29,757 bases of DNA from Priapulus caudatus (taxonomy: Eukaryota > Priapulida > Priapulimorpha > Priapulimorphida > Priapulidae). A program made the translations under genes and the position numbers. A model generated the notes under the pieces. It saw only the letters and a program-made list of their open reading frames with translations, was not told the DNA's origin and did no database searches. This document shows positions 8,600 to 18,579 of the stretch, in pieces. Position 1 is the first letter of the stretch, and each line of letters starts with the position of its first letter. Location of the stretch: the NCBI RefSeq assembly GCF_000485595.1, contig NW_014578167.1, positions 30,015 to 59,771 of the forward strand, in the 5' to 3' direction.

Positions 8600-9600
8600 A
8601 ATGCTCGACGTGCGGCGTCTGCTCGATATTGGACAGAAGAAATGCGAACTAAATCGTGGCTTTCTCAATTTCGAAAACCTTGCGATGAGTTAGACAGCTC
8701 GATGTCTTATTAGTTGTCTCATGAATCGTCCAGCTTCCTCATTATGCCTGCTGGCCACAACGGTGTATACGTCGATGATGAAGATCCGACAACATCTTAC
8801 GCAAACGATGAGAATTCTGCAAGCCATTAAAGAGAGTGTTCGTGTCGTTGCACTGTGTCCTGTATATCCTTGCCTGGCAATATAGCTAATCTAGTTTAGG
8901 AATTCTAGCGCTCTTGATGAGGTAGCTTGTCATCAGCCTACGTCTGGAAACCTATGTACATACCTCAATCTGGAGCACGTACTAGCAAGTATTCAACCCC
9001 CTCGCCGTTGGACTAATGGACGCATGCAAAATCCTACTGCCACTTCTTATCTCATGGTCCGCAAGATAGTGTTGTCATCTTGAGAGGTTCGGTCCTTACT
9101 GGCTTGTTTGCGCGTAGCAGATTGGCATGGCAAAAACTGCTTAATCTCGCAGATCTTACCACCAAACATCTTTACACCGGAAACCAACCTTCACGAGCCG
9201 TAAAGAGAGCTCTATTGTCTTGACGAGCACCTGATGTCCCCACGTGGGCCTAATTTCGATTGCTTGCTGACTTAACGAAACTGCAACACAATGCGCGTGT
9301 CGCTCACACCAAGCCAATTGAAAAGAGCTGCTAAACTCATCCTTCACTAGTCCAGAATTGCGAACGGAGTTCCTCATGCTGCCGTGCAGTGTCCGCATCG
9401 TTCAATGCACGGATTAGCTCGTCTGTAGCAAAGCCGGATCTCTCAAGCATGGGTTCTCCACGGTCTCTCAAGCAGTGAGTGCCTTGTGGGATTTGCGCAA
9501 CCACTGTTTGACCGACACGTAATTTGATGTTATATGTGTCTTCGCCCGCGTGCTGTCGCTGCTGGTTGATCATCGGATGCCTACTCAATGTAGTCCAGCA
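8600..9600 (-). pseudogene. Gypsy copy 1 integrase, frame lost
   Basis: Runs parallel to the readable integrase of copy 2 (17656-18577). The DNA for the zinc-binding segment (9156-9588) and for the catalytic core (about 8650-9100) is recognisable base by base, but one-base insertions break the frame throughout. Short surviving strings in 9337-9588 correspond to the region preceding the zinc-binding domain. Confidence 0.65.
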
Positions 9601-9839
9601 GGATTTTCGTCGTCATTTTCACTGGATGTACTAGTAGTATACTTATACGATAACCACCGTATACCTCTCAGTCGTCAGTCGCTGGCAGATGCTTGCTTAT
9701 GATTGGCAACCCTAACCCAATCAGTCCGCTTGTGGTCTGTTATAATATCGGAATTCAACAGTCGACCATACAGATAGATGATGAAAGTGTTCAGGCACCC
9801 GCATACTACTTGCTACTAATTTCTCGTTCTGTTTTGTGG

Positions 9840-11300
9840 AATATCGCTGTTCAGACTAGATAGTGCCGGGCTAGCGAAACTAACAGTACTTCCCGACTTG
9901 GCATAACATGAGCGGGCTACGCGCTACTGGACTTGCGTCTAACTAACCGAGATTTTTTAATTTTTTCTTCTGGAACGATTGGTTCGGATCAAAATACTGC
10001 CGCTGCTGTGCACAACGCCTCGGTCAGTTTATGCTTGAAGTCATGCAGTGTCTTTCTGAGTGCACACATGTTCGCTCTTCCATTGAGTCACTTTTATGTG
10101 CAAGTTGCACAAGAGTGCAGTTGACGTCACATTCAATGAATAATTTGGTATAAAACCCTGGAAACAGAATTTGGTGGGCCATCGCTATTAAGTAAAAGCG
10201 ATCTGACTCAATTGCGCTCTGGGGTACACTAGCATTTACGAACCAGATATCTTCCTAGATCGGCAGCAGATCGCAGTCCGTCCGGTCACATGCTGAATAA
10301 TTGTGTCCGGTAGAAAGTAACTTGTTTCTGTCCAAACCTGCATTGCCCTTATTCAGACTTTAAAGTTGGCTTGTTCAAGTCGCTCTATACGCGCTTTTCA
10401 GGTTTTTGGTCGGTGCATATTCTATGCGTTTGTCCAATACAGCAATGATGTCAATCTGAACATGTTTTTGGCTCGCGCTTTAAACCGGATAACACTCACT
10501 GATAGTGCATTCTGAAAGATCTCCATACGATCGCGTTGATGATGTCATAAGTATCGACTGCTCAGGTTTGGAATTCCAGTTGATGAGATTACGTCGACCT
10601 TAATCCAGCTCACACTAAAAACGATGCCAGCATCATCTTGATCAAGCTCGTGCGATTGTCGCATGTTTTTTTTTTACATTGTTTTTGTTTTTTTGTGTCT
10701 TTTTGTTTATCAGCTTCATATCGGGCTTCTCTCATGTCCAACACATATCCGAACGCTCATGTTCTTGGTTTGGTACCACCACAAATGGCTTGACCCAGGC
10801 GTTGGAATCTTATATACGTTGCGATTCTTTGATCGTTGGATCGTTGGATATATTGTGTTATTTTTCGTTTTCTAATCCGTTGCTGTTCTTTTTCTTTTAG
10901 TATTTAACGTTTCGCATTTCTTGAGGTGTTCCTTTATGTTCTTCTCTTTTCTTTCTTATCTATTTAGTCTTCCTTGCTCGGAATGAATATCGGTCGATGT
11001 GGTTGTTGCTTTGCTTGCCCACAATTCTCGTACGAATGTATAAGCTTCACGGCTGTATGTTTTCCTGCTTTGCCCATACCGCTTGAAGATTTCGGAAACT
11101 TCCGGCTATCGTTGCATCGTTAGTATTGCACACTCTGTCGCTACATTGTATAATCCTAGATCTTCAGCTGCTGCTGTAGCCTAAAGGGTTACCTGTGGTC
11201 TGGCATCTAACAAACATGAATATCATTGAGTCTCCACAACGCTCTTGTCATATATATCTTGGTATAAGTACTCCAATGTAGGCAAAGGGTTTTCGTTGAG
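9840..11300 (-). pseudogene. Gypsy copy 1 reverse transcriptase and RNase H, frame lost
   Basis: Parallel to 28187-29378 (copy 3). The same internal junction GGAGATCTTTCAGAATGC is present near 10522, where the RT core is shortened in all copies. An extra T-rich stretch near 10663-10700 is absent from copies 2 and 3. Not translatable. Confidence 0.6.
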
Positions 11301-11399
11301 GGCCATAAGGGTAAACCTTAGTCATCGGTGTTAAACAGTCATTGCACGTGGGAGGGCCGCCTTAATCCGGTGTGAAAGTTTTGGCTGTCTATGATGTTC

Positions 11400-11750
11400 A
11401 CTGATGCCCCTGTGTGCAACATCATTCTACGACATTTGCCGCTAACAATACTTATAGCAGTCGCACGTTGGTAGGCTTGTCGCCGCGGTAGCGCTGTCTA
11501 CGCGCGCAAACGGTACCTCATCGTCTCGAGAATTCGCGACTGATGTGCTTCCATCTCCGCTGTATGAAAGGGTTGTCCTACTGTGACGTGATAACCTGAC
11601 GTTCTCTTCTCTGTCTGATCTACACACTGCAGCGAAGTGGTTAAGCTCCACATGATCTATCAAGACTGGCCCCCTGGCTGGACATGGCGTTACTTTGGTG
11701 GTGATACAGTCCACCACAATTAAGCGGCACAGTAGGCCTTCTCTACCCAC
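11400..11750 (-). pseudogene. Gypsy copy 1 protease and gag zinc-knuckle end, frame lost
   Basis: A 102-residue frame includes ELNHFAAVCRSDREENVR, matching the H-x4-C end of a CCHC knuckle (C-x2-C-x4-H-x4-C) and the start of the protease region seen cleanly in copy 3. The active-site DTG cannot be read in this copy because of indels. Confidence 0.55.
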
Positions 11751-11759
11751 AGCAGTCTG

Positions 11760-12720
11760 AGGGCTCTTGATCTGTGCAGTAGTGCTCCGTCGCTTTTCGT
11801 CTAAGCCTGCTGTGTTTTATGAAACGGTTATTTGAATGAAGAGTGTTGACGGTCCACCATGCGTTGTCACCTCCATACCACTTGGCCTGTGCTTCCCTGA
11901 AACAGCTCTAAGTGTAGCTAACCATAATACCTAGCAGTTTGGCGTCCAGTGTCAAATCGCGTTTCCCGTAGAGGCACGTCGTCCTTAGCGCGTGATGACT
12001 GACATGACTGGAAGCAATCTTGTTTTGATATTCCGCGATCAGGCTGTCTGCAAACTCACATCTTCATCACATTGAAACGCTTCATAAAATTAGCAAAGCA
12101 CTGTCACGCAATGCACTTCACAATAGACAATCACATGAAGCCGTTTCCATTGCACGTGACATAAGAGCCATTTAATTCCTGACTTGGAATCAAATTACGA
12201 TGTCGAATGCTGCGGCGCTTACACGAGGAGTTACTGTAGTTTCAAGTAATACGGGCTGGATAACCACTGTGAACAGCGACTGCACATATGATGTCCAAAA
12301 TTAGCGTCATCAATTATTGTGCACAGAGTACGTCTATATTTACATCTAGGTGAAAAGCTTCTTACATATTGTATACACTTCTCCATACTTTAATAATATG
12401 TAGCTGAGTGGTCTTCATGTAAAGGCAATGTCTTGCGCAAATATGATGAAAGACAAATGACTGCCGACTGAGAGAAATGCGAGCTCTGATCAAAAGCCTT
12501 GATAATGCAAACAGTTAAGTCCCAATAGCTAAACATGGTGTAAGCACATCTCTACAAAGTTTCAGAGTAATCGGTTAAACATGTTCGATTATGTACAAGC
12601 TGTTAAAATTTCAACATATTCCTCATACATTTCATAAGTTGGGATAATCTAGTACTTAGTAATAATAATAGTATTCTCTATACATATATACAAACATTCT
12701 TATTGAGGTAAATTGACAGT
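11760..12720. other. Probable gag region / unassigned sequence
   Basis: Matches 20400-21120 with dense indels. The left half is probably gag of the minus-strand gypsy element, by position only. The right part (about 12300-12720) may already be flanking sequence. No readable gene. Confidence 0.35.
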
Positions 12721-12723
12721 TGC

Positions 12724-13086
12724 ATGGCTAAGCAGAGCATCTTTGCATCAGCTATGCGAGAGAAGTCCATGCAAGCTTTCCATGCAGAACTTGTACTTAG
12801 GCACAAAAGCCTAACAGAGACAATTGGCTGTCCTCAAACCGCTTCATGGATCGCTCTTCGTGTTTTTCAGGCGATTTCAAAACAAAACGCAAAACAACGT
12901 CCCCAATCGAAGAAAACTGACATTACATTTTCTAAATCCGATCAGGAAATTGTGCAATACATTGCTGGCAGTGTTGTCCATAGCTTGCGCAAGCGAGCCT
13001 TCCGTTTGCAACCATGCACTACAAAAACCGACATATTAGAACTTAGTGATGCAATGTCATCTCAGGAACCTGTCTCCTCACATTAG
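12724..13086 (+). CDS. Unnamed repeat-borne protein, first frame
   Basis: ATG at 12724 opens a 120-codon frame. It ends QEIVQYIAGSVVHSLRKRAF and TDILELSDAM before a stop. The pattern 'Y-I-A-G-x-V-V-x-x-L-R-K' is common near the C-terminus of several transposon-encoded proteins of invertebrates. The second frame (13046-13456) continues the same protein type after a one-base shift near 13050-13090. Unlike its noisy counterpart at 21120-21830, this copy reads cleanly. No enzymatic motif is seen and I cannot name the family; a cellular protein of unknown role is possible. Confidence 0.5.
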   Translation: MAKQSIFASAMREKSMQAFHAELVLRHKSLTETIGCPQTASWIALRVFQAISKQNAKQRPQSKKTDITFSKSDQEIVQYIAGSVVHSLRKRAFRLQPCTTKTDILELSDAMSSQEPVSSH

Positions 13087-13456
13087 CGTGCTCAGCAGGG
13101 GTGGCCTTCGTAGGCCTAGGGCAAACATTGGCTTGGCATTTACTGCGATGGAAGTGACATTTCGGCGGTTGTTTTCCTCGTCTGAAATGAGTCACGCAAT
13201 GTCAGAGTTTATTTCAGAATGTTTGAAAACTGATCAAATCATGTGTGCCTACTACGAGTCTGTATACAGTGTTGACACTACAGAAGAAATTGAAGAGAAA
13301 GTGTTAGTAGACTGTGTGAAATTATACATCAAAATTCGTGTAAACAACAAATGTAAAAAACTCATTGATCAATATAACCAGCAGAAACGTGCCTCATACA
13401 AGCAAAAAGCTTTCCGCAAACAACTTCAGCGTAAAGCAGATGAGGGTGACAAGTAG
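13046..13456 (+). CDS. Unnamed repeat-borne protein, second frame (C-terminus)
   Basis: A 136-codon frame. The meaningful part starts at about codon 14, ISVLSRGGLRRPRANIGLAF, followed by a helical region with MSEFISECLKTDQIM and EEIEEKVLVDCVKLYIKIRV and a basic tail (KQKAFRKQLQRKADEGDK). The L-x-R-G-G-L-x-x-P box and the KLY-K-R-V then K-x-F-R-K pattern recall a widespread uncharacterised family in cnidarian and other invertebrate genomes, presumed transposon-derived; this is memory, not a search. It overlaps the first frame by 41 bases in another phase, so either a frameshift or a missed short intron separates them. The MITE begins 37 bases after its stop. Confidence 0.5.
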   Translation: MMQCHLRNLSPHISVLSRGGLRRPRANIGLAFTAMEVTFRRLFSSSEMSHAMSEFISECLKTDQIMCAYYESVYSVDTTEEIEEKVLVDCVKLYIKIRVNNKCKKLIDQYNQQKRASYKQKAFRKQLQRKADEGDK

Positions 13457-13489
13457 ATAAAACACAACACAACATTCACCTGCTAGTTG

Positions 13490-13492
13490 TTA
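13490..13492. repeat. TTA target duplication, left of MITE (partner 13739-13741)
   Basis: TTA occurs immediately outside both inverted ends, as in Harbinger-type insertions. Confidence 0.65.
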
Positions 13493-13738
13493 TGCTGCGT
13501 TTACACTATCGATTTTTGTCAGCAAATTGTACCGATTTCAAGTGCATTCCAACACAATCGGCTGAAATTTATATGTGTTGGAGTCGGAGTCGGGCCGAGT
13601 TGGAGACGTTCTATTTCTCCAACTCGGCGACTTGACTCAAACTCCGACTCCAACACAATCGAATTTCAGCCGATTGTGTTGGAATGCACTTGAAATCATT
13701 ACGATTAGCTGACAAAAATCGATAGTGTAAACGCAGCA
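13493..13738. mobile_element. Palindromic foldback MITE with TTA target duplication
   Basis: A 246-bp, almost complete palindrome. The outermost 31 bases are perfectly inverted (TGCTGCGTTTACACTATCGA at both ends), and inner arms pair through GATTTCAAGTGCATTCCAAC, the CAATCGGCTGAAATT block and CTCCAACTCGG around a loop of about 9 bases. It is flanked by TTA at 13490-13492 and 13739-13741. A 3-bp TWA duplication is the signature of PIF/Harbinger, and a Harbinger transposase remnant is present at 3106-3676; whether that enzyme mobilised this MITE is unproven. It carries no ORF. Transcription through it would give a long double-stranded hairpin. Confidence 0.85.
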
Positions 13739-13741
13739 TTA

Positions 13742-14534
13742 GTCGTTCATTTTCGTTTGCATTTCTTCAGAGGACTATTTGAGATAGCACTCAGTCGTTG
13801 TCTCTTCATGTGGCTGGTGACATTGCCTCTGGGGTGGAATGCATGTGCGAGAGACCGTTGCATGCGGATTTTATTCTCTTGGTATCTAGATAAATAAACG
13901 TCAAAATTAGAAAGTGTTATCATTGGAGTGAGCAGTTACATGGAAAAACACATAAGTGATCATTCATATTATCTAGATAGAGCGTTTTAGGACCGATAAT
14001 ATTTTCGCGTATTTGTCAGCTACCTGCGAAGGTGCATGGATAACATAAATGACGCTGGAGTTGAAACGCACAAAAATGGCGACAGTTTGTTCACCGAATT
14101 ATCTTCAACTTTTAAAAACCACGTAAATCACAATTTTCAATTTATATGGGGCGTCTAGATAATAATTATAATATTGGATGCCATATTTTCGAAAAAGAGT
14201 CCAATATTTTGTCACAGCTCGTGCAATATTTCCATGTATCCCACTCAAGGCCATCTAATATTATCTAAATATTCTATAGTTTACCTAGAGTACTATCTAT
14301 CTATTTATCTATCTATCTGTCTATCTATCTATATATCTATATATATATATATATATATATTTAGCTGTCTGTCATTCTGTCTATCTATCTATCTATCTAT
14401 CTATTTATATCAACTTTTTTATTTATTTTCTGAGTATCTATCTGAGTAACAAGTGACACTTGACTATAGACATATAACACACTTATATAACGTTTTTTTA
14501 ATCGCACGTTCCTTATGTGTTTTGATCTGTATAG
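13742..14534. other. Non-coding stretch before the kinase exons
   Basis: No gene seen. It contains several TCTAGAT words (TATCTAGATAAATAA, ATTATCTAGATAGAGCG, GCGTCTAGATAATAATT), a TATC microsatellite, and near 14515-14534 the pyrimidine-poor acceptor of the first kinase exon. The part up to about 14290 is repeated, with indels, at 22100-22620. Confidence 0.5.
14293..14404. repeat. (TATC)n and (TA)n microsatellite
   Basis: Compound tract of CTAT/TATC units broken by a TA run near 14335-14360 and by CTGT variants. Similarity to the other copy of the segment ends at this repeat, so it is a likely breakpoint or join. Confidence 0.9.
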
Positions 14535-14667
14535 GTCCACATTGATACGGATGGACGGGTGACACTTAAACTGTGTGATTTCGGGTTGGCAATGAAAGTA
14601 GAAGATACGGTATACGCCATGTGTGGAACGCCGACATACGTGGCACCGGAAATTCTAAGCGAAATCG
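14535..14667 (+). CDS. DCLK-like: Doublecortin-like kinase exon: DFG to APE segment
   Basis: After the acceptor GTATAG the exon reads [20 protein letters not shown], then [20 protein letters not shown], and ends LSEIG with a donor (ATCG|GTAGGG), phase 1. It covers the strand before the DFG motif (metal-binding Asp in LCDFGLA), the activation segment and the GTPTYVAPE motif of subdomain VIII. The [11 protein letters not shown] wording and the following exon match the CaMK-group doublecortin-like kinases best. The glycine loop, VAIK lysine and HRD loop must be on exons further upstream that are not in this window, unless lost. Sequence is clean and unbroken. Confidence 0.8.
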
Positions 14668-14696
14668 GTAGGGAACACAGGAAACAGGATGTGTTT

Positions 14697-14767
14697 TTAT
14701 TGTTGTTGTTCTTGTTCTTGTTGTCGTCGTCTTGTTGTTGTTATTTTTGTTGATGATGATGTTGTTA
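14697..14767. repeat. (TTG)n-rich intronic repeat
   Basis: Runs of TTG, TTC and TCG triplets ending in GATGATGATG, inside the intron between the two kinase exons. Open frames across it on either strand are artefacts of triplet repetition. Confidence 0.85.
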
Positions 14768-15420
<653 letters not shown>

Positions 15421-16030
15421 CCACTCCAGTAGATTGTGTGACTCCTTTCAACGATATTGCCTGAGCCGGGACGTCGCACTTCACTGAGCGCACAGATATC
15501 AATACATGCTTTCTCTAATTCTCTGCAGATGATAGCTGTTGCACGTTCTGGTCTGATTGAATTATCACTATCCATTCCAAGCGCCAATGGCGAGAGACTG
15601 TCTTCTGGGGGTTTTTACGTTGTGGATTGTAGGTTGGTCGTCGGTTACCCCGGACGCGGTCGCATTATACGGTCTTTGCCCAGTTGCCACCACTGCCGTA
15701 CGTTGTGTCGCATCGGTTACTCCGAATGCTGTAACCATATCTTCTCTGAACTATACTGTCATTATTAAACTGCAATGCTACGCCTATGATGACGACGCTA
15801 CATGGCGCAGGATAGCGTCCCTTGGCAAGAAGTCCTGTTGATCGACGGCACAGCTTAGCTGAGACGGCCGCAGAGAAATATTGTTGCTTGATTGCCAGAA
15901 CCGCTGCCGAGTTGACAAGAACAGAACTGCCGGTTGCCAGAGCTGCCGTCGTATTGACTGCACAGAACTGCCGATTGCCGGGACTGTTGCCGTGTTTACA
16001 TCACAGAACCGCCGATGAGCACTATTAATT
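15421..16030 (-). mobile_element. LINE 5'-end fragment (second copy)
   Basis: Equivalent to 6529-7180. A minus-strand frame (down to about 15421) reads SIRPERATAIICRELEKACI then DICALSEVRRPGSGNIVERS and HTIYWSG, the N-terminus of the LINE endonuclease, and shows that the first copy lost its true N-terminus to an indel. The fragment stops after about 60 endonuclease residues, inside the domain, at the TG repeat. Since LINEs normally lose their 5' ends, a 5'-end-only fragment is unusual and supports duplication or misassembly over an independent insertion. Confidence 0.8.
15895..16030. repeat. 41-bp tandem repeat in the LINE 5' leader
   Basis: ACAGAACTGCCG occurs at 15921 and 15962, and ACAGAACCGCCG at 16003, each spaced exactly 41 bases. 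The intervening bases also resemble one another (GCCGGTTGCC, GCCGATTGCC). A partial unit precedes at about 15895. Tandem units in LINE 5' leaders can act as internal promoters; that is inference. Confidence 0.65.
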
Positions 16031-16550
16031 GCAAATGGGACCTCCCTGTGACCTTCCTGATTTGGTTGAACCTACAGTATAGCTCCAGGAGATTCCATCA
16101 CTAAGCACGCTATGTTTCAACACGCCATAGCAACAGATAAACACAGAATGTCGGCGGTTGGATACCAGCTCTGCCTGTTGTTTTGGTGGCTATTTTTCAG
16201 TTCCATTGTGATCTTGAGTAATTAAACTTTATCCATAACGCCAGTAGTCCAGAAATAATATTCAGTTTGCACCAAAAATTTATAAAATATTTGGGAACAC
16301 AGGCTTGATCAAACTGTTGTGCCTACGCTAGCGCCATCTAGTATGTTATAATCCAAGCAAAACAATGCTAAAATAACCTTTATAATTGTAAAACAATGAT
16401 CCAGAATTTCTTGGAGGTCTTATTCTAACATGCTTCCCATCAAGTGCACCGATGCAATTTGGGAAATTACATTTCGATTCAAATTCGTTTGCAATCTTCT
16501 TTCATTTCTTGTTGGTGTTGACTTAGGAAATATTTTTTTTCTAATTTAAG
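16031..16550. other. Probable intron before the BESS exon
   Basis: AT-rich, no gene. Matches 7251-7762. Ends in a T-rich tract and TTTAAG acceptor (ATTTTTTTTCTAATTTAAG). Confidence 0.45.
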
Positions 16551-16925
16551 GATCAGTCACAAGAATTGGAGGAAATCTATCTAGAAACAGCGCCTGAGGT
16601 GCGATCAGTTTGCACGACGGATGAGGAAGATCATGAAGAGGAGCAACAGTTATCGTTGAGGGAAGCTCCGTCGCCAACCCCATCCACTGCATCTGGGTTA
16701 TTGACCAACGAGACACCCAAGAGCGCCAAACGCAAACGTACAGGAATATTAACACCCAAAGGAAAACGCACTAACCCTGAAGTAAAAAAAGATGATGAGA
16801 TTTTTGGACAATATCTTGCAATGCAATTATCAAAAATTAATGATGAAAAAACAAAAGAATCAGTGAAAATGCAACTCCAACAAGTTATATATGAGGGAAG
16901 ATTTGGCCACAGACCTCAGCAATAG
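16551..16925 (+). CDS. C-terminal BESS-motif exon of a MADF/BESS-type protein
   Basis: Open from the acceptor at 16550 to the TAG at 16925, 124 codons. It starts DQSQELEEIYLETAPEVRSV, then has an acidic Glu-rich stretch, a Ser/Thr/Pro-rich segment, a basic patch (PKSAKRKRTGILTPKGKRTN) that looks like a nuclear localisation signal, and ends DDEIFGQYLAMQLSKINDEK, ESVKMQLQQVIYEGRFG. That ending fits the BESS motif, a two-helix protein-interaction module at the C-terminus of MADF proteins (D-E-x-F, L-x-x-L, K-x-x-Q-x-x-Q-x-V-x-x-x). The sequence is clean while both flanks are full of indels. The MADF half may be the exon at 2955-3049. Function is presumably DNA-bound transcriptional regulation, or the accessory protein of a Harbinger element. 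Confidence 0.7.
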   Translation, partial: DQSQELEEIYLETAPEVRSVCTTDEEDHEEEQQLSLREAPSPTPSTASGLLTNETPKSAKRKRTGILTPKGKRTNPEVKKDDEIFGQYLAMQLSKINDEKTKESVKMQLQQVIYEGRFGHRPQQ

Positions 16926-17109
16926 GTACCCCATATACAGATACGAAACAATTACGACGATATAACAGATACGACCTTTATGCGTTAACCAAACTTGTTC
17001 ATCAGTTAAACATTTGAAAACAGTAATCTCTACACTAGTAGTAAGTCACAATATAAAATCCATTTCTTTAACAAACAGCTATGTTTTAACCTACAGCTCC
17101 TAGAGTCAT
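16926..17109. other. Unassigned sequence after the BESS exon
   Basis: Corresponds to 7830-8040. No gene is seen. A GGTACCCC run at 16926-16933 (polypurine on the minus strand) lies where a gypsy polypurine tract would be expected, but no LTR follows. Confidence 0.35.
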
Positions 17110-17328
17110 CTGTAAGTTATCATGAATCTAAATATGCATAACAAACTCTGAAACGCGCAGGCGCTTGCTTGGTACGTGTAGAGCGTCTGACGTTCCCCCT
17201 CTGCGTTGTCGCATAGAGCATCGTGTGGTTCGTCCAGTGGTAACTCCACCATTGCTTCATCATCCATTTCTTCTCCATTCGCGACTGGATGTACGCGTTT
17301 GAACTTCGAAAGATCTCCCGCTTGGCTG

Positions 17329-17613
17329 TTACCATGCTTCCTTTTCGATTCTGCACCTTGTATGTTCGATTCTGCACCGTGGATCGTACGGTGTAGACAG
17401 CTTATTCGACCTTTGCTGCTTCACTATGACCGCATCACCAATTTGAATCCTACTCTCTCTTGCATGGCGTTTGTAGCCAGCATAGGACTTCATCTTGTCC
17501 TTCCTCCGCTTATCGACTGCACGAATATCTCGAGCTTTCCTATCTCCCTGAAGGTTAGTTTCTGGTAGTTGTACCTTCATCTTTCGGTTGTTGAGGGCCT
17601 CTGCTGGTGACAT
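17329..17613 (-). pseudogene. Gypsy integrase C-terminal domain (copy 2)
   Basis: A 94-residue frame: MSPAEALNNRKMKVQLPETN, a basic stretch (DKRRKDKMKSYAGYKRHARE), and IQIGDAVIVKQQRSNKLSTP YDP. The G-D-x-V-x-V-K-Q-x-x-x-N-K-L-S-T-P pattern is the usual DNA-binding tail after the integrase core. It is out of phase with the core, with a break near 17640. Confidence 0.8.
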
Positions 17614-17655
17614 CCCAATGCTCGAGTGCGGCGTCGCTCGATATTGACGAAGAAA

Positions 17656-18252
17656 TCAAACTAAATCGTGCTTCCAATTTCGACCTTCGATGTTAGACAC
17701 TCGGATTGTCTTATTTAGTGTTCTCATGAATCGTTCAGCTTCTCCATTTGCCTGTGGCCACAACGGTGTAATACGTCGATGATGAAATCCCAACTCTTCT
17801 GCAAACGATGAGAATTCTGCACCATTAAAAGGTGGTTCGTTGTCGGTTTTCACTGTGTCTGGTATACCTTGCCTGGCTAATATGCTATCTAGTTTAGGAA
17901 TTCTAGCCTTTGATGATGTACTTGTCATCGGCTCTACCTCTGGAAACCTACTATACTCATCTACCACTACTAGCAAGTATTCTCCCGTTGGAAATGGACC
18001 AGCAAAATCTACTGCCACTTCTTTCCATGGTCCGCAAGATAGTGTTGTCATCTTGAGAGGTTCTGGTCCTTCTGCGTTGTTGGCGGTAGCAGATTGGCAT
18101 GGCAAAAACTGCTTAATTCGCTCTTCCACCAAACGATCTTTACCCGGAAACCAAACCTTCACGCGTAAAGAAGCTCTTGGTCTTGACGACACCTTGATGT
18201 CCCACGTGGGCCAATTCGATTGCTTGCTGACGTAACGAAACTGGCAACACAA
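17656..18252 (-). pseudogene. Gypsy integrase catalytic core (copy 2)
   Basis: A 198-residue frame with all three catalytic acidic residues: Asp in EVAVDFAGPFPTGEYLLVVV, Asp in DTVKTDNEPPFNGAEF and Glu in PLWPQANGEAERFMRTLN, the D,D-35-E arrangement of retroviral-type integrases that join element cDNA to host DNA. The preceding part contains ERIKQFLPCQSATA, the second half of the HHCC zinc-binding module, where only one Cys is clear (the C-x-x-C pair appears as F-L-P-C). Flanking frames overlap at both ends in other phases, so the domain is intact but the polyprotein is not. Confidence 0.9.
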
Positions 18253-18577
18253 TGCGCGCGTTCCTCAGCACCAAGCCATTGAAGACTGCTAACTCATCCT
18301 TCACTGTCAGATATGGAACGAGTTCCTCATCTGCCCAGTGTCCATGTTCAATTGCACGGATTAGCCTCTGTAGCACCGGATCTCTCAAAGCATGTTCCTC
18401 CACGTCTCTCACAGTGAGTGCCTTGGGCACACTGTTTGTACACACGTAATTTATATAGTCTTCGGCCGCGTCTGTCGCTGCTGGTTGATCCGGATGCCTA
18501 CTCATGTAGTCAGCAGGATTTTCGTCGTCTTTTCCTGGACGGTAGCTGAGAGTATACTTATACGTCACAGACTCCAT
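18140..18577 (-). pseudogene. Gypsy RNase H end and integrase zinc-binding N-terminus (copy 2)
   Basis: A 145-residue frame starting ESVTYKYTLSYRPGKDDENP, then ADYMSRHPDQ, the connection typical after RNase H in gypsy polyproteins (YRPGK...ADxLSR). It continues with the spacer and reaches ELAHVGHQGVVKTKSFF, the H-x3-H half of the HHCC module. It runs into the integrase core after a frame change near 18150-18250. Confidence 0.8.
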
Positions 18578-18579
18578 CG

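Larger units (their letters stand above)
8040..12600 (-). mobile_element. Ty3/gypsy retrotransposon copy 1, indel-riddled
   Basis: By alignment with copies 2 and 3, the minus-strand order is gag (zinc knuckle region about 11620-11700), protease (about 11400-11600), reverse transcriptase (about 10500-11300), RNase H (about 9840-10480), then integrase (about 8600-9600) and its C-terminal tail down to about 8050. Almost every 10-20 bases there is a single-base insertion or deletion relative to the other copies, so no domain is readable for more than about 30 codons. Bases that do match are nearly identical. Such indel-dominated divergence is unlike normal mutational decay, where substitutions dominate, and suggests raw long-read sequence. 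No LTR could be recognised at either end. The gag limit near 12600 is a guess. Confidence 0.75.
6529..14290. repeat. Large repeated segment, copy A
   Basis: Same order of features as 15421-22620: LINE 5' end, BESS exon start, gypsy, unnamed ORF, MITE and flank. It is clean at 12700-14290 and full of one-base indels at about 6605-12680. It lacks about 330 bases of the BESS exon that copy B has. Confidence 0.85.

Noticed and set aside
8036-11750. Many open frames of 60-105 codons on both strands
   Set aside because: Fragments of the indel-broken gypsy copy or its antisense; none carries a full domain.
13493-13738. microRNA precursor
   Set aside because: The palindrome spans the whole element with TTA flanks and a second copy exists; a MITE explains it. 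Small-RNA output is possible but not shown.
14174-14449. Plus-strand open frame of 91 codons rich in Ile, Tyr, Leu and Ser
   Set aside because: Produced by the TATC microsatellite.
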